NCBI GenBank assembly: GCA_039000515.1
Contig: JBCFYV010000100.1
Coordinates: 53,257,433 to 53,321,432, forward strand
DNA: 64,000 nt
Direction of reading: 5' to 3'
DNA from: Timema cristinae
Lineage: Eukaryota > Arthropoda > Insecta > Phasmatodea > Timematidae
Below the pieces are notes generated by a model that worked only from the letters and a program-made list of their open reading frames with translations, ran no database searches and was not told the origin of the DNA. Shown piece after piece: positions 23,578 to 37,100 of the stretch; position 1 is the first letter of the stretch, and every line of letters begins with the position of its first letter. The position numbers and the translations under genes are program-made.

Positions 23578-26500
23578 TCACGACTTGATCTTTTTCCTGC
23601 GCGGAAATTTCACCGGTCGTAGGTAAGGGTTGTCGATTATGTCTCCGTCGCCTGCCTTTCCCCCTTCTTCCTCTTCCTTTCCCTCCTCGGTCTCCTCCTC
23701 GTCCACCTCGACCTCCCGACTCTTCCTGCCTCTCTGTGGCGTCGACGTGAACTCTTCCTCAAAGTCAAATATCTGGTCCTGCGGTAACAACGCTCTGGCA
23801 TACGGCGGGAACTGGGGTTTGCACGCGATCACTGTAAAAATTAAATTCGGCCATTTTAAGACAGCTTGTAATACAATTAGAAACAACCTGGAATTGAACC
23901 ATGAGCTCCTTGGTTTAGAATTCGGGTTTGACAAAAAAAAAAACATCGTAGATAAACATAATCTGGGCACTTTTTTTGTTGGACTTTGTATCTTACTACC
24001 AGTTCAGGCAAAGAGCTGTCCATAAAACTACATCAGGCTGATTTTGGTGGGTTTATTTACCCCACACCCCCTTGTCGTATCAGGGTGTCTATTGAGTTGG
24101 AGAAACAAAAATTAGTGACTTTTAAGCGATTTTTTTTTTACCACAAAATTCTATCGGTAAACGTTTGAAAATTATATAATGAATATATAGGCATAATGCA
24201 CTAACACCGCAACATTAAACTTTAACTAGATGGCGAACGTTAACCTTGTACTTGGTATCACGGTAAAAACAACCGGAAAACTTGAGACTAGCGCATGGCA
24301 TCATGGTTAGTGGGTGGGGCAACTTTCGACACATTCACTTTATTATGTGTGGGAAATTCAAACAAAAATATTTATGTAGCATTTTCACCAAAATATTGAA
24401 AATTCATGACTTTTCGGGGACTTTCATGACTTTTTTTTTTTTTTTTTTCAATTAGTGACTTTTCCATGATTTTCGTGACCAGTAGACACCGTGCCTACAT
24501 TGTCACAATTTTGTGAAACCCACCTTCTGATATTACATCACAATATAATGCACACACACACACACACACACACTCACATGGGAACATGTTGTTATCCTCG
24601 GTCAGGAAAAGACTGTGAGTGTCCCCCGTCTTGGCCATGAATCTGGTGAGGGCTCGCTCTACATCCCGTTTCTGGCTCGCTGCTTTCTCTCGTATCGCCT
24701 CATACTCGGTCACGGGCTGCTTGTGGGTCTGAAATAGCGTTTAACCTTTTATTTAATCATCCATGGGACCAACCACATATAACCTTATTTAAATTGTTAA
24801 AATGAAATATGAAACGGGAGCTGAACCCAGATTTTCCCGTGTCGAGGTGTCATTTTTCACGTTAAAGAATATTATATTTATATGTGGTTATAACCGTACT
24901 TGTCAACTATAATAGCTTGGCTATTTAATCCAGCTTATTATTTAAATTGCTCGTGTGGTATTACTGATGGATTGTAAGTAAAATTAAATTTGGTCACTTG
25001 GAAGATGACTTGACGCAAGAGGAAAAGAATGCAGGAAAGACATCAGTGTGCTTTTTAAGCCGTAGTATCCGAAGGATTTCAGGTTGTATACAACACATCA
25101 CTGAGTTTTATTAGTCATCTAAAAAAAATATAAAACAAATAGTGAATCTGATAAACAAATTATAATGAATTTGATGTGTTTTTTTGTTTAATATTTCAAG
25201 CCGTCTCTTACTACATGTTCGGGTTGTACGCCTATATACAAATTATTCTAATGGGTTAGGGATGGTTAAGGTTTAAAAAAAAAACTGATCGAGATTAGAA
25301 CCTCAATCACCCCGTCATGACTTTACTTTGAACTTTTTTTTAAAGCCTTTCTTTCTCTCTGGTAAGGCTGTGATTAACATACCAATGAACCCGTCTCTGT
25401 ATCATAGTTAGCTAACGCACTAGTCGTGTTGAGCTAGCCTGCCAAGGACGGGGGAGATCGAGGTTCAAAGCTCAGTCGAATGAACAGAGCGTTTTTTTCC
25501 TAAATGATTTTCCACTCTCCCTTCACGCAAACGCAGGTTTACTTCCTCTGAATTCAACCTTCCCAATTCTTAATTCATTAGCGTAATTAGTACTTAAGCG
25601 TATAATCCAAATGAGTGGTAAGATGTGGTGTTAAATTAAAATTAACATACCAATGAAGTTTTAAAAGCTATAATGGTAGTTTGTACTTAACAAGATGGCT
25701 GGTATTTTATGTTTCATTTTTTTTTATGAAGAGCTGGAAGGAGTACACAACTGTTAAAAATTTTAGAAACACTGATCAAAACCAAATTTTTGTGAAGAAA
25801 TTGTTTGCAATTCTAATTTCTCGTGGCCATGAAACTAATTAACAAATGAATTGCCTGTACTACTTCAAGACCAGACTGACTTTTTGAAACAAGTCTCATT
25901 AAGGAAAACCTCTTCTAGCTTTATGAGGTAGGTCTGCTTTTTTTTATATATGGAAGGTACATGAAAAGGAGATGGTATCGAATAAAATGGAACAAACACA
26001 ACTTATATGATGAAAAAATTAAAACATCTCACTTTACTCTGCTAACCCTGGACAAAGAGCTAATAGCCACCTCTTGAATAAAATCTACCTTTACGCCCAA
26101 TCTCCCGACGTAGGTTTAACTCCATCGGAACTCTTCAGGAGGGATTGTTAAAAGTGCAATGCAACTTCCTAAATTAGGATTATTATTATTAGCACCGCCT
26201 CTTACTACCCGTTCGGATTATACGCACTTACGCTAATGTGAAATGGCAGGGTGATTGTGAGATGAAATGAAGGACCTACAGTTTAACATGGAATCCGAAC
26301 CACGGTTAAATTAGGAAACCACAAACATGTAAAAAGAACAAATAACATAAAATGACAACCACAGTAAACAAGGTGTAATAATTACCGGTGTGCGGATGTA
26401 AGCATGGGGGTCGGGGAACGGGGGCAAATGACTAGGGATGTGTGGCGGATGCGAGAGTTTCACTCCGGCTTGAAGAATGCTCGGTTGTTTAGGCTGGGTG

Positions 26501-27360
26501 GAGGCCGTAGGTGCCGGCAAGATGATTCTGCCGGACGATAAGCGAATTTCTCCAAACCATCGAGTCTGACACCCATGTTGATCAGAGCCATTATAACGTC
26601 GCCAACAACAGGTTCGGTGCGGCAGGCAAGCTCGCAATATCCTTTGGTGCTGTTACCAATCTCAGTCAACACTGGATGGAAAGCCAAAAACAACAAATTA
26701 ATTAATCAGTCAAAGCATTGAATGTATGTTTTTAATTTTCTAATTATAACCATGTGATTCAGTGTTTTTCAAAGTGTTCCAATGGTGCCAGAGCAACAAA
26801 TGGAAGCTATGCGCACCGAGGGACCACTAGGGTCCTGGAAAAAGGGGGATTGAAAATTATGTTAGAAACACATTATTTTTAGGCATTTCAGAACTACAAA
26901 TAAAAGACAAAATTAATTTATCACATTAAATCTTAGGCTGATTATATTTCATTAACCTTGTAAGTCAAACGTATTTTTCTTGATTAACTTTCTAAACTTT
27001 ATCATTTTATATAAATAATTGTCCAGGCTTTTAATCTAAAGTTTGTCCAGACTTATGTCTGGCTCATTTTGTAATGGAGTTGTTTTTTTATAAAATTGAT
27101 ATCAATCCCAATTTCCTAAAAACTTATATTTCTGGATCTATTTATGCTGCAGTCTATTGGAACATGCATGATAAGGAAACAGTTAATGGGTAATTTGTCT
27201 ATTGGCGTTTCATCAAATGTGGCCACTTACAACTTTGCATAGCTTCTACAAGTGTTTCCAAAGCCATTTTGTCTGCTCCATCAAAACCAGCTTCAGTTAA
27301 TGAGGCGGCTACAGCTAATGCTAATACCCGCCGTCTAACATTAGAAGGTTGCGCCTCCAT
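23578..27360 (-). CDS. Taf8: TFIID subunit TAF8
   Basis: Coding exons on the reverse strand are 27360-27231, 26671-26386, 24728-24578 and 23831-23578, with GT-AG introns and matching phases. They give 273 codons plus stop, shorter than human TAF8 (about 310). Residues about 5-85 form the histone fold (RRRVLALAVAASLTEAGFD, GYCELACRTEP, VIMALINMGV) that pairs with TAF10 in TFIID. A TAF8-specific segment follows (HPPHIPSHLPPFPDPHAYI, then REKAASQKRDVERALTRFM). The C-terminus has IIDNPYLRPVK and a basic RRKK nuclear-localisation cluster. One base appears to be missing in exon 2 at about 26,545-26,549 (AAATT on the coding strand). Before it the frame reads LDGLEKF and after it the next frame reads LSSGRIILPAP, both matching the family. 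I call this a consensus error. The ATG at 27,360 fits the family N-terminus. Confidence 0.95.
24084..24490 (-). mobile_element. non-autonomous inverted-repeat element (GGTGTCTACTG ends)
   Basis: A reversed copy of the element at 14,275-14,624: it begins GGTGTCTATTGAGTTGG and ends CCAGTAGACACC. It lies in the last intron of TAF8 and has a long T run internally. Confidence 0.75.
24551..24574 (+). repeat. (CA)n abutting a TAF8 splice donor
   Basis: Twelve CA repeats. On the coding strand this is GTGAGTGTGTGTGT, so the microsatellite begins immediately inside the 5' splice site of TAF8 exon 3 (donor at 24,577). Confidence 0.95.
25400..25640 (+). mobile_element. tRNA-derived SINE, family B
   Basis: The copy has a degraded head, then GGGGGAGATCGAGGTTC, a CCACTCTCCCTTCACGCAAA body, and the tail AGTGGTAAGATGTGGTG, in a TAF8 intron. 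Confidence 0.75.
26085..26180 (+). repeat. interspersed repeat E
   Basis: It matches the 22,205 copy over CCCAATCTCCCGACGTAGG and CTTCAGGAGGGATTG. The next element starts at its 3' edge. Confidence 0.55.
26180..26307 (-). mobile_element. 5'-truncated SINE, family A
   Basis: A reversed family A tail (TTATTATTAGCACCGCCTC) and part of the body, ending near GAATCCGAACCACGG. It is in a TAF8 intron. Confidence 0.8.
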
Positions 27361-28393
27361 TATATAAAATGTATTTATTTCAGAAATAAACTATTATATA
27401 TTATAGGTTGTAAATTCTAAATGGTTTATTCTTAGCAAAGATAGGTAAGATTACATGGTTAGCGAAGTTGACGTTGAAATCAAAGATAATCTATATTAAG
27501 GCAGTACATGTTTGCTCTATCTATCACAATCACAGTCATATGGACGAAAATTTTAAGATGTCGTCTGTAACTCGGCATGTGAAAAACACCAGTACAAAAT
27601 GTTCATTCTAATTTGAGTTTTAAATAAGTACACGTTAGGTTAAAATTTTATAAAACATCAAATGGTTTTATATTCTATAATACATCAACAATATGTAAAT
27701 TTAAATTTTTTTGAAATTTATTCGTTTTTTGGTCAAAAATATAGAGTATTTTATGATTTATTTAAAGTAAGATTATTTACATGTCCATTCATCCCTTAAT
27801 ATTTATAAGCCATACATATTTTAAGAGCTTAGTACCTATATACCAAGCTACCATAAATATTTTATTCTTTGATAGCGCCTTTTATATTAAAATGAGTCGC
27901 CCATTGGTGAAAGTAGTTAAATCCACTTGAAATTATTTTTGGCTAGAGCCAAAAAACTTTTAAAATGTTTTTCATTTATGCTATCAATACGATTCGTTTC
28001 TTAAAAAATAAAGAAAAATTCATTTTTTTATTTTACAAAATGTGTATAATATGGCATAAAAATTCCAATTTTTATTAAATAAAATTAAATGCACTTATCT
28101 GGTTTTGCAACTGGACAAAGGATTAAGCTGATTTTGTAACTGGAGGTACCACCATTTATATTTTCTACACTGATGCAAAAACAGTTAAATCTTAAGAATC
28201 AGTTTTTGGACATTTAGTTACTTATTTAAAAAATACACCTTATACTCTTTAACTTTATGTCGGATTCAAATGAAAATAAAACAACAGACAGAGGAAAACA
28301 TGATTAACACAAAAAGTTTCATAAATTTTTTTTTTTTGTTCAATGAAAAGTAAGATTTTGAACATTTTTTAATATAACATGAAATAAAAATGC
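27361..28393. other. intergenic, AT-rich; TAF8 upstream region
   Basis: About 1 kb upstream of the TAF8 start codon, very AT-rich. No ORF, repeat family or clear promoter motif stands out. Confidence 0.5.
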
Positions 28394-30325
28394 TTATGCA
28401 ACAACTTCATGGTCATCTTCAAGGTTAATTTCCAAATCATGCAGGATATCTTCCTCATCAGTTCCTTCATCAGGCTGTAGTGAATCCAGTTGAAGAAAAA
28501 CCTCGGTGTAAAAGTTAAGTTTGGGATCGTCTTGCCACTGTTCTCCATAGTGTAGAACTAGCAAAGAGCGCACATCATTTACTTTAGCAAGCTTGATTGG
28601 GACACCTCTTGTAACTTCTGGAATCCTTGCATTTGAGAATGTTTTACCCTTCTTGACCAGGGATTTTGGTTCACCACATTCAAACCCATAAAATGGTTCT
28701 CCTTGAACCATCACAAGTTTCCTAGTTTTTGACCTTGAAAAACAATCTTCTTTGATTTCTGGAATTGAAAGTGCCATTGACCCGGTTGTTTCAAAACTTT
28801 ATCTCCACATAATTTCCAGTCCTGAAAAGGGCAACCTCTCCAAGATGTTCTATAGTACAGTGTTCTGCAATCACTTCGATATACCCATTTGGGTTGTCAA
28901 TAACACTCTTTGCTCGAAACTATCGTTCCAGTTTGCCAAACACTCTATCCGGCGGAATGAATGAGTGGCCCAAGATAGGAAAGTACAAGATGATTTTCTT
29001 TACACTATTAGGAGCTTCCAGTAATAACCATCGTGACAACATTGCAATCATGGTTTTGTTCTTATTTTGGCCACCACAGCCATCAGAGAAAAGCTTGACT
29101 GTGGTGACTCCATCCAGTTCACATTGTGTGAGCCTGTGAGCAAACTTGTTTTCAGTCCAAAGGTAGGCAAACGTGTTGGTCTTGTTTTGGGGAGATGTTG
29201 ATACTCCTTCACATATAGTAAAATTGTAAAGGTATAGTTGACGTTTGTAATAAGCGGCTTGGTCTGGTATTTTAGGGAGTACAAGATTCTTCTGGCAGTC
29301 ATAGCTTATTACCAATTCATCATCGTTCTTTTTTCGCAGTATTTCATAAAACCTTTCAGCACAAATTTTGTGGCCTTTGAACTCTATGTTTAAATCTTCT
29401 TTTTTATTTTTGTCATTCTCGTTAGCTATTTGGTACTCAAGCTTTGTGCATGTTGAACATTTGTCAGTGTAAGGCGCATCAAATCCAATATTGAAGTTTT
29501 CATTGATAGTATTTCGAAAGAACTCATACTGGACCTGTAGATCTTCTGAGGGATTTGCTTCCATGTATATTTTCCACATTTTATTTACACTAAGTTCGCT
29601 TGGTAAGTACTGCCGTATAGTATTTTTTCTTCCCCTTGAGTAGTGCTTTTGTATTGGTTTGAATGTCTTAATAAATTCTTTGACAGCGTCCCTTTTCTTT
29701 TCATAGATTACTTGCTTCCGAGGACCTCCACGGGTTTCAGGAGGAGTGATCCCTAATTCAAGGTATTTGTGGCAGAGATTCTGAATACGATTGCGGCTCT
29801 CTTGAAGAATTGTTAAAAATGCAGATCGGCATACTTTAACATTTTCCTTATTATCTTGTCTTTGCTTGGGTAAAAAGAAAGTGGGACTCACCTTCCTTCT
29901 GGAGTTACTACCTTCGGGAAGGCGACTCCGTTTTGCTGATGAAACTGAAACATGTTGTAAAATAAAGTTCTTTTTAGATAGTAGGTCTGCATCCTTGTAA
30001 TATTTAAAGTGGATTTTTCTGATGTCTTGCATAGAAAGCTGGCTGCACTTATATCCACTTTTACCTCTGATCGCATGTGGGCATCTTTGGAAATCCTTTT
30101 GGACGGTGTCTGGAAAAAATAATAGTGAATTACATACTATACTATTTATTAAAGTGCTCAAAGTTAAAGTACAATGACAACCATATGAGGTTTGTTCACA
30201 CACCTGGCCTTCTTCTCAATGTTCCTTTTCCATGTTTCTGGACGTTTTTTCTTCTTCCTCGACTTGTTAGGAGAAGTTTCAACAATGCATTCTTCCTCAG
30301 ATATGTAATGAAGGTCTTGATCCAT
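28394..30325 (-). pseudogene. transposase-derived protein with DGCGGQNKN motif
   Basis: A first exon (30325-30204, ATG start, Lys/Arg-rich, PETWKRNIEKKAR) is followed by a 94-bp GT-AG intron and a long second exon (from 30109). This reads through a Cys pair (CSTCTKLEYQ), ISYDCQKNL, FSDGCGGQNKNK and GHSFIPPDRVFGKLE. The D...D...E arrangement and these motifs match the large group of insect and plant proteins carrying the DUF7869-type domain, which I take to be RNase-H-like transposase derivatives. The frame does not match across the intron. An in-frame TAG follows KLER at about 28,920, and the rest of the protein (EHLGEVA, DWKLCGDKV, then VQGEPFYGFECGE) needs further frame changes. It is therefore probably a decayed copy. 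The C-terminal reading frame 28777-28394 is open and ends in an acidic tail. Confidence 0.7.
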
Positions 30326-31111
30326 TATTTTTGAAGAAATTACCTACGATAAGGCTGTAAAGTAATACACAAATTAATTTCGATCTGTTGTTAAAATAAC
30401 AGCTGTTCTCCAGTGTAAACAACATATTACTTTCTTGTACCCACTTTCATAATTATTTTTAAACCTCATATAATTGTATTTTAAAGTAAAATAATTTTAA
30501 TTGTAGATAGATTAACAATAAAAATGGTCATTATTGGTACCACAAAAAATTTAGCTGCTTTTGCAATTTGAAGTATAAGGTTGACATTTTGACATAAGGA
30601 TTTATTTGCTTTTGCAATTGTAAATGTGACTGGTGGATATAACCTCATTTGCAACAGTAAACAGTGGGGATTTAACTTCTTTTGCTACTTGACCCACTTT
30701 TATACCTTGATTTTATACTGTTCATAACTATTTTTGCTACGGTTTAAAAGGTTGAACTCGTAGGCAATGAGCTAAAGAATCCAGAGATACCAATATCTCA
30801 TTTTTTTAAATTTTTGGATATAGCTGCTTTTGTAAATAGGCAACTCAAATAAGGAGTTCCTGAATGGTATGCACGGGAAATTTTTTTATCAATTGTTTTG
30901 GCGGGTAAAAGTAAATTGATTTGTATGTAGCTAAGTTGTCTGATTTGTTTATATTTATCGGGTGTCATTTAAACCTAATTGAAGCTATAAATATTTTCTG
31001 TTATCTCAATTTAAATCTAAAACAAGTAGGCTATGCCTAGTTTGCATCTAAGAAAAATATGTCTTCCTCGCGAATAGGATAAATTTAGTATCAAAATGAA
31101 GGCATAAGCTA
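30326..31111. other. intergenic, RAD54 5' region
   Basis: About 0.8 kb, AT-rich, upstream of RAD54, probably containing its promoter. No recognisable element was found. Confidence 0.45.
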
Positions 31112-34100
31112 TGGTAAGAAGCCAGCCAATACTTTTTGTTATGGATGTTTTAAATAATATACTGCTAGCATATAACAGTAGCTTAGCTAAAATATGCAAT
31201 ATTATTAAAGTAATAAAAGAAATAGTATAATAAGTTACGATGAATATGATTATTAGAATTTTTAAATTAAAACTTTAGTACAAACACAATTTTAACCTTT
31301 TAGAATAAATGATTAGAAATGGTTGTGCCCCTCTGATTTATTAGTGCACTTATTGTTTAAACTTCTAAAATTTAAAGAACTGTATGGATACCTATACCTC
31401 TTTCATTGTCATTAGCATCGTAAGTAATATTTCTTTAAAGATATATAATATCAAAAATAACAAGTATTCTCTCCTTAGCGACGAAGTCTTGCACCAAGTC
31501 AAGTGGCCAAACGGTATCCAGAAGATGGAAGCCCTGTGGAACGTTCCCAGAAAACAAAAAGAGGCCGCCTTGTGTTACGTAAACCTTTGTCACCTCTTCC
31601 TACAGATCGAGTTATATCCCAAGCCGTCCCTAATATACCAGAAGCCATCTCAAATCATGTGAGTGAAATGTTTGTTATGTACCATATTATTATATATATT
31701 CGTAGTAGTTATGAGATCCTCAAATCCTTAAAGGGGATTTGGGGATTTGATAAATATCATATTCGAAATGAAAGAAAGTAGTTTCAATTGGATTTTTGTT
31801 TAATCTAACTCTGTTTATTGGTAGTTCAATCCCAACATAATCATAAAAACATTTTGTTACTATTTCTACTTTCTATAGGACCTTATTCTCTCATAATTGG
31901 GTCTATTCCTATTTCCCCTTTATTTTCATAATTTTTACCGAGTTAAAATTTGATATTTGAGATTCAAAGGTAAAAATGAAAATTCAGATTTATAATATAG
32001 CCTACATTAGTGGATCTGACCCATCCTTTAGTAATCATTTTAAACCGCTTCGATGGCTGAATGTTCTAAGGCCTAATTCACCTGTTGGACTGGCCTGCTG
32101 ATGCCGGGGAGATCGGGGTTGGAATCCCGTTCAGGTCTACTAAGGCTAGTTTTTCCTAAATGATTTCTAACTCTTCTACTTAAATTCGTGTAGCTTACCT
32201 TTAAATTCTTTCTTCCTCGTTCCCACCCCATTAGAGTAATTATCATATATATGTACAAATTGAACCGATAGTAAGACACAGCGATAAAAAAAAGTACTGT
32301 TTTTCTGTTTAAATAATTATTTTAAAAGGTGATAGCCTATTTGTATTTCAGGAAGCCCTCATCAGGAAATTGTTATCAAAGCCTTTCAAAGTTCCGATCC
32401 CAAACTACAATGGCCCCCTTGGCTCCCGCGCTCTGGGTGTGGGTAGAAGTCGCTGCCGCAGAGCCTTACATGACCCATATGATCCAGGGGCCCTGGTTTT
32501 GTACTCGCCGCCAGAGCTCAGCGCTCATGATAAGCTCAAGACAGACTCGTAAGTTTATTACCATGCATAAATCAGATATATTTTTGTTATTTAAATGTTG
32601 CCAGTTTCGCTATAAAGACAGACCCTGCCAATTATCATCACACACCAGGTTGTTGGTTATTATTAGGTGTTCTCTCTTACGACAGGTCCATTCCTTCTGT
32701 CAGTGAACTTAGACCACCAATGCGCCCTGTCCTATGCCTTCTCCATAATCTTAGCCCAAAATTTTCTTCTTTTTTTCAAGCCATCCAATATTTGAACCCT
32801 CCTCCTTCCTAAGACCTCTTTCCCTCAACTTTGCTTGCTATGACGTAGTCCAGAAGACAATTCCTCCTAATTATGTGTCCGAGCCAGTTTTATTTGTACC
32901 GAGGCATCGCATCCAAAATGGTTCTCTTCTCGCCCACTCTTCTAAGTACTTCTTAATTAAATAAGGTAGGTGACCTGGTGGTCTAGGGGTAAGGTGTCAG
33001 ACTTCAGTGCTGGCGGCCGGGGTTCAATCCTCAGTCCCGGCACAGATTTATCTGATTTCCAAACCCTTCCTTCACCTCTGACAAGACATCTTGTGAATGT
33101 GTGGAATGCCAGGTCACCACCGTGGTTCGGATCCCACGTTAAACTGTAGGTCCTCCATTTCATCTCACTATCACCCTACCATTACACATTAGCGTAAGTG
33201 CGTATAACCCAAACGGGTAGTAAGACGCGGTGCTAATAATAATAATTAAATAAGCCTAGTAGTTTAGTGGCAGCATTAAAGCTAGTTACGAGTTCTGTGG
33301 CTTTTTCTCTGCAGTTCTTTGAGAGTCTGAAACCTTAATCAGCTAGTTACCATATTAATAATCATTAATCTTTCTTCAGTGGTCGAATGCTCTAATGTGT
33401 CACTCTCACTGCGATTGATTCGACTGTCGATGGCGAGTAGACCAGGCTTTCAAATCTCGGTCAAGTAAACTAATGTAGGTTTCCCCTAAATGATTTTTTC
33501 ACCCTTCTTTGATGCAAATATTGATGCACTTTCTACAAATTATATCCTTCTCGTCCAATACACATTAGCCGAATCATTTCACATGCGTGTACAACTCGTA
33601 CGAGTAGTGAGATGCGTTGACAAAAAAGCTGATACTGTAATACAAGAACATTCAATGTGACCCCTATATACTGGATGAATCAGAATAGCTCATTAATAAA
33701 TTATGGGTGACCTGGTGGTTTAGGCGTAAGGTGTCAGACATCTGTGCTGGGGTCCGGGGATCAATCCTCAGTCCCGGTACAGATGTATCTGACTGCCAAA
33801 CCCTTCCTTCACCTCTGACAAGACATCTTGTGAATGTGGGGAATGCCAGGCCTCCACCGTGGTTCGGATCCCACATTAAACTGTAGGTCCTCCATTTCAT
33901 CTCACAATCACCCTACCATTACACATTAGCATAAGTGCTTATAACCCGAACGGGTTGTAAGATGTGATGATGATGATGATGATGATGACTGCATAAAACC
34001 AAATTTCTCTAGCTCAAATCCCATAGTATCCATTTGTTGGGTTTTTTTTTTTTTCCATTTAATTTAATGATCTTAAAGATTGTTTCAAAAGTTTTTCTTG

Positions 34101-37100
34101 TGCGCCAACACAACTATGTATGGTATGTAAATTAGTGAAAGGTTGTACGGAGCAGTAATTGACCTTCCTGTTGATGATGTTCACAGTTTGAAACAACTGG
34201 TGCACGTGGTGGTGGACCCCGTATTGTGCAACATTCTCCGACCTCACCAGAGAGAGGTGAGATTATAAACATCGTCACTACCAGACTGGACTTGAATCAT
34301 TTGGTGATGTCAGTAATACTACAGACGTATTCTTGTAAGAAGGAACACTTGGAGAATACAGACACATTGTTTTTGCAATCAACATTGATAAAAAATACAA
34401 ATTTTATATATTTATATATACACATACACACACACTTTTTTCTTTCTTTTTTTCACTCTGATGCCTCCAATGTTTGTCTGCTAGACATGCTCCTAGCTTT
34501 CTACCGATGGTACCGGTAACGGATATGTTACCAACTTCTGAGGTTGGGGCACTATGTTGGTGCGATCACATCGCCCTGATGAGATGATGTGATGATGGTG
34601 ATTATGTGGCACCAGTAGAAGTCTTAAACGACTTAAGCTTAACTATCTAGACCATAGGAAAAATTCAACAAAGCATCAGGGATCAAACCCGGGACCTTGA
34701 CCACTAGACCAAAACCCCTAAAAATTCAATAAACAATACAAATATTGTTTTTCCCTATCTTTTTTTTTTAATTATATATCGTTCATTAGCACAATAGTTT
34801 CTCCACAAAAAATTATTCAAACATAGTAGGTGTAGCTTTGAGCCTAAAGAGAATCTTAGATCCACCAACATTTGTTTGGAATTTGCTCCCAAAGTGAATT
34901 TTAAATAAATTCATCAGGCCAGCATTTGTCTAAGGAGAGGATAGACCAGATTGTACAACCCTGCACGGGGCTTTATTCATCACATTACATAATCTTTGGT
35001 CTCGAGGTAAAGTGCTCGCCTTAAGACCTGGTGTTCATGGGTTCAAACTCAAACAGGGTCGACAGATTTTCTCTTGAGCGATAAAAATCTATAACACAAC
35101 TTCCTTCGAAGGGGAAGTAAAGCTGTCGATTCCTTGTTTATTGTGGTGTGTATAAAAACCCTGGATGGTATGTGAAGCTACTGTTCCCGTTCAAAATTGG
35201 TGGTACCTTTCACTCTCACTCATAGAAATTCTTGTGTTCTTATACAATCACTCAGTTCAGAAAGTTAATGTTAAATACCTTTAATAAATAGATAAAATAA
35301 ATAACTCGATCTCTTGAAGAAGAACCTGTCAAAAATACCTACTAAAATATGTTTGTTTTTGTCCGGTACTAAACGAGGGTTTCATTGGACCCGTATTCAC
35401 CCCTTTTTTAAATATCGTACTCGACAAATAATTATTAAATATATTTTCCTCGAATTTATAACGCTCATCACTATAAATATAGGTATAAATGAAGTTTTCC
35501 TTATATTATCTATCCAGGGTGTGAAATTCATGTACGAATGTGTGACGGGTCAGCGGATAGAAGACGCTTACGGATGCATTATGGCAGACGAGATGGGGTT
35601 GGGCAAGACCTTGCAATGCATCACCCTCATGTGGACTCTTCTGAGACAAGGACCGGACTGTAAGCCGACCATCGACAAGGCCGTCGTGGTGGCTCCAAGC
35701 AGTCTAGTAAAGGTTATTTATTATTAACTTAGTCAAAATGATTTACTTCTAGTGTTGGACTAGACTGTCAACACTTCGGTTCATTCGGTAGTGTGTATGC
35801 CTACTGAGCTAAGAATCCCTGGTTGGATTCCCAGAATGGTTGAAAAATTTATAGTCAGTTAATTTGGGGTTTCCTCTTTAAGAGTGATAAATTAACAGTT
35901 TGGTGGATTGGATTTTGTGTATTTTCTAGATTTAAGTTAATTTATAACTTGTGTGCCGATATAATCAGTTGGTTCAGATGTATGCGTTAAAATACCTGTA
36001 AAAAAAAAAGTGTTGTTGAATATGATTACCTAGTTACTGTTTTTTTTACACACAAAAAGAAAATACTATTTGTAAAGTTACTATAGAAAATGGAAAATTA
36101 TTAAGAATGGTTTTATAATTTTCTCCCTTTTGTGTGTGTGTGTTTTTTTTTTTTTTTAGGAAGTTGTGTTGCGCATTTCACACTCCTCCCTGATGAGTTC
36201 CGATAGAATGAAACCTAGGTCGGGGGATTTGGCGGTGATGATCAATTTTCTTTCAGAGGCAACTATTACCTCTTTACATGTTTCTATCCACCCTTCTTAT
36301 ACCTTATTCCAAATATAATATAAAGTTATTATAAAAGTTAAAACATTTGTCATAAATTCACAAGTTTTAATGTATAAATTGTTCACATCTATTTAAACTT
36401 GTTAAATGTACAGCAATACTTCGTCTTTTGTAGCGTCACTATTTCGTCACGTTTCAATTATAGCCAGTTTCCAAATTTCGTTGTTTTCTTCACTCTTTCA
36501 CTTCATTTTGTCACCGCCGCCAGATTCCCTCATCATTCGTTCTTTGAATAAAAGTTGTTCAGTGTGCACCTTTTTTTAAAAAAAAAAAATCATTTAGATT
36601 GGTTTTCTTATATTTGTGATTAAATATGTTAATATTACTTAGTTTTGTGATTAAAATAACCAAATTTTTCATCCTAGTGTTTTATAATCAGTTATATATT
36701 TTTTTTAGCAGCACTAATCCATTTGAAAATCTAAATAAAAGCAATGCTTCAGCTTCGTCCTCGCTCTGGTCCCTAACCCGTTGAAAGATCGAGGTATTGC
36801 TTCATGCACAGTCCAAATTTCATATGAAGAGCCTTATCTGACAGCTATAATAGTTACTACATCATTACTAGAAGTGAAACATTTCTAGCGGTCAGATAAG
36901 AGCCCTAACCTGTTTTAGTGGCCGCATGGTCTAAGGAATTACTTTCACAATAGACACTAGCCTGCTGAAGATGGGGAGATCTTGGTTCAATCCTCGTCAG
37001 GTGTACTGGTGGTGATTTTTTTGCCTAAAATTTTCTCCGACGGAGCTGATAAAAAAAAGATAAGGCCCTACCTATGAAAATCAGATTGTAGCTAATGTTT

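Noticed and set aside
26757..26860. Possible hAT end (CAGTGTTTTTCAAAGTG)
   Set aside because: It resembles a hAT terminus, but no matching right end or 8-bp duplication was found nearby.
32957..33900. Reverse-strand ORFs sharing a KWRTYSL.WDPNHGG start
   Set aside because: They are antisense readings of family A SINE copies, so their similarity reflects the repeat.
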